7,288 nt of DNA from Flavobacteriales bacterium (lineage in GTDB: Bacteria; Bacteroidota; Bacteroidia; Flavobacteriales; Flavobacteriaceae): contig JALVDN010000358.1 in the NCBI GenBank assembly GCA_027008965.1, positions 1 through 7,288 on the forward strand, written 5' to 3'. The notes under the pieces are model-generated. The model did no database searches and was not told where the DNA came from. It saw only the letters and a program-made list of their open reading frames with translations. Of this stretch, positions 6,632-7,288 are shown piece by piece (within the stretch, counting starts at the first letter, position 1; each line of letters opens with the position of its first letter). Both the position numbers and the translations under genes were made by a program.

Positions 6632-6639
6632 TATATTTG
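6632..6639 (+). promoter_or_regulatory. Promoter -7 element (TATATTTG) for the LysE-family gene
   Basis: TATATTTG is an exact match to TAnnTTTG. A TTTA at 6608-6611, 20 nt upstream, could serve as a weak -33 element (consensus TTTG). The G lies 20 nt before the ATG at 6660. With this spacing, transcription would start close to or past the alternative ATG at 6642, which favours 6660 as the start codon. Confidence 0.58.
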
Positions 6640-6659
6640 AGATGACAAAAAACACAGGT

Positions 6660-7288
6660 ATGATTGAAACTTTATCCGGTGATATTTTAAAAGCCATACC
6701 TATTGGGATTGTTCTGAGTTTTTTGATAGGTCCGGTTTTTTTTGTTCTGTTGGAAACAAGTGCCACCAAAGGAGGACGTGCCGCACTTGTTTTGGATTTG
6801 GGAGTTGTTTTAGCAGATGTGGTTTTTATTTTAATTGCTTGGTTCAGTAGTTATCAACTTCTCAATCAATTGACACACCATCCCGCCCTTTATATTTTTG
6901 GCGGTATGATTATGGCTTTTTACGGATTCATCACGGTGATTAAAAAACCCAAACCCGAAAGTCTGGAAAACCAAACCGAATTGGAATTGCCCAAAAATAA
7001 TTATTTGGCATTATTTGCCAAGGGCTTTCTACTTAATTTCATTAATATTGGCGTTTTGGTATTTTGGTTGGCTATGATTATTATTTTTGCCCCCGGTTTG
7101 AAAATGAATCCCTTGCGGATTGCAGTTTTTTTCGGGACCATTATGTTGTCTTATTTGAGTATTGATATTATAAAAATATTCCTTGCCAAACGGTTGAAAA
7201 AAAACCTCACGCCTTCCAAAATAATCAGAATAAAGAAATTGATTGGTGTAATATTGTTAATTGGTGGTTTTTATTTGATTTTTGAAGG
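6660..7288 (+). CDS. LysE/RhtB-family amino-acid exporter-like membrane protein (3' end cut by window)
   Basis: The frame stays open from ATG 6660 to the right edge, giving 209 whole codons. The protein is almost entirely membrane-embedded, with segments at roughly 11-31, 40-62, 75-94, 118-144, 151-175 and 192-209. That is the six-helix layout of LysE/RhtB translocators, and the usual family length of about 200-220 suggests only a few residues are missing. The N-terminal signature is present: a glycine/proline helix IPIGIVLSFLIGPVFFVLLE (13-32), then a TSATKGGRAAL loop (33-43) and GVVLAD (48-53), corresponding to the PGP...G.r.G...alG...g pattern of the family. A basic, charged loop at 95-113 separates the two halves. 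Family members export amino acids or similar small molecules across the inner membrane; the substrate here cannot be told. An in-frame ATG at 6642 would add six residues (MTKNTG) and is less likely given the promoter at 6632-6639. Confidence 0.85.
   Translation, partial: MIETLSGDILKAIPIGIVLSFLIGPVFFVLLETSATKGGRAALVLDLGVVLADVVFILIAWFSSYQLLNQLTHHPALYIFGGMIMAFYGFITVIKKPKPESLENQTELELPKNNYLALFAKGFLLNFINIGVLVFWLAMIIIFAPGLKMNPLRIAVFFGTIMLSYLSIDIIKIFLAKRLKKNLTPSKIIRIKKLIGVILLIGGFYLIFE

Noticed and set aside
1..7288. A novel defence, mobile or biosynthetic system
   Set aside because: No recombinase, transposase, toxin-antitoxin, nuclease, direct-repeat array or biosynthetic enzyme is seen; every clear gene falls into a familiar Bacteroidota envelope family.

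Overview
The window looks like an ordinary chromosomal segment of a low-GC member of the Bacteroidota, most likely a flavobacterium. Three things point there: a type IX secretion (T9SS)-associated gene set, upstream elements matching the Bacteroidota -7 consensus TAnnTTTG instead of an E. coli-type TATAAT box, and A/T-rich start-codon contexts without a Shine-Dalgarno sequence. I see no RNA gene, mobile element or CRISPR array.

Positions 1-2933 hold a tight minus-strand operon of three exported proteins. In transcription order these are a large secreted protein ending in a gliding-motility-associated (CHU_C / type B) C-terminal sorting domain, a PorP/SprF-family outer-membrane protein, and the N-terminal part of a TPR-containing lipid- or peptidoglycan-associated protein that runs off the left edge. 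Gaps are 17 and 12 nt. This resembles a known kind of T9SS cargo-plus-partner cassette, in which a PorP/SprF paralogue supports secretion or surface attachment of the neighbouring type B cargo.

Positions 3078-5626 hold a divergent plus-strand pair: a membrane-anchored tail-specific (carboxy-terminal processing) S41 protease with an intact Ser/Lys/Gln active site, overlapping by ATGA a small lipoprotein. The lipoprotein looks like a Rieske fold that has lost most of its iron-sulfur ligands. A hairpin at 5629-5659 separates this pair from a convergent minus-strand gene for an outer-membrane beta-barrel protein (5683-6477). Divergent from the barrel gene, across 182 nt containing two promoter-like elements and an inverted repeat, starts a LysE/RhtB-family transporter cut off by the right edge.

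Most of the genes act in the envelope: secretion through and attachment to the outer membrane, periplasmic proteolysis, outer-membrane barrels and inner-membrane export. I found no convincing undescribed multi-gene system. The most interesting items are the degenerate Rieske-like lipoprotein coupled to the protease, the T9SS cassette, and the regular spacing between promoter-like elements and start codons.
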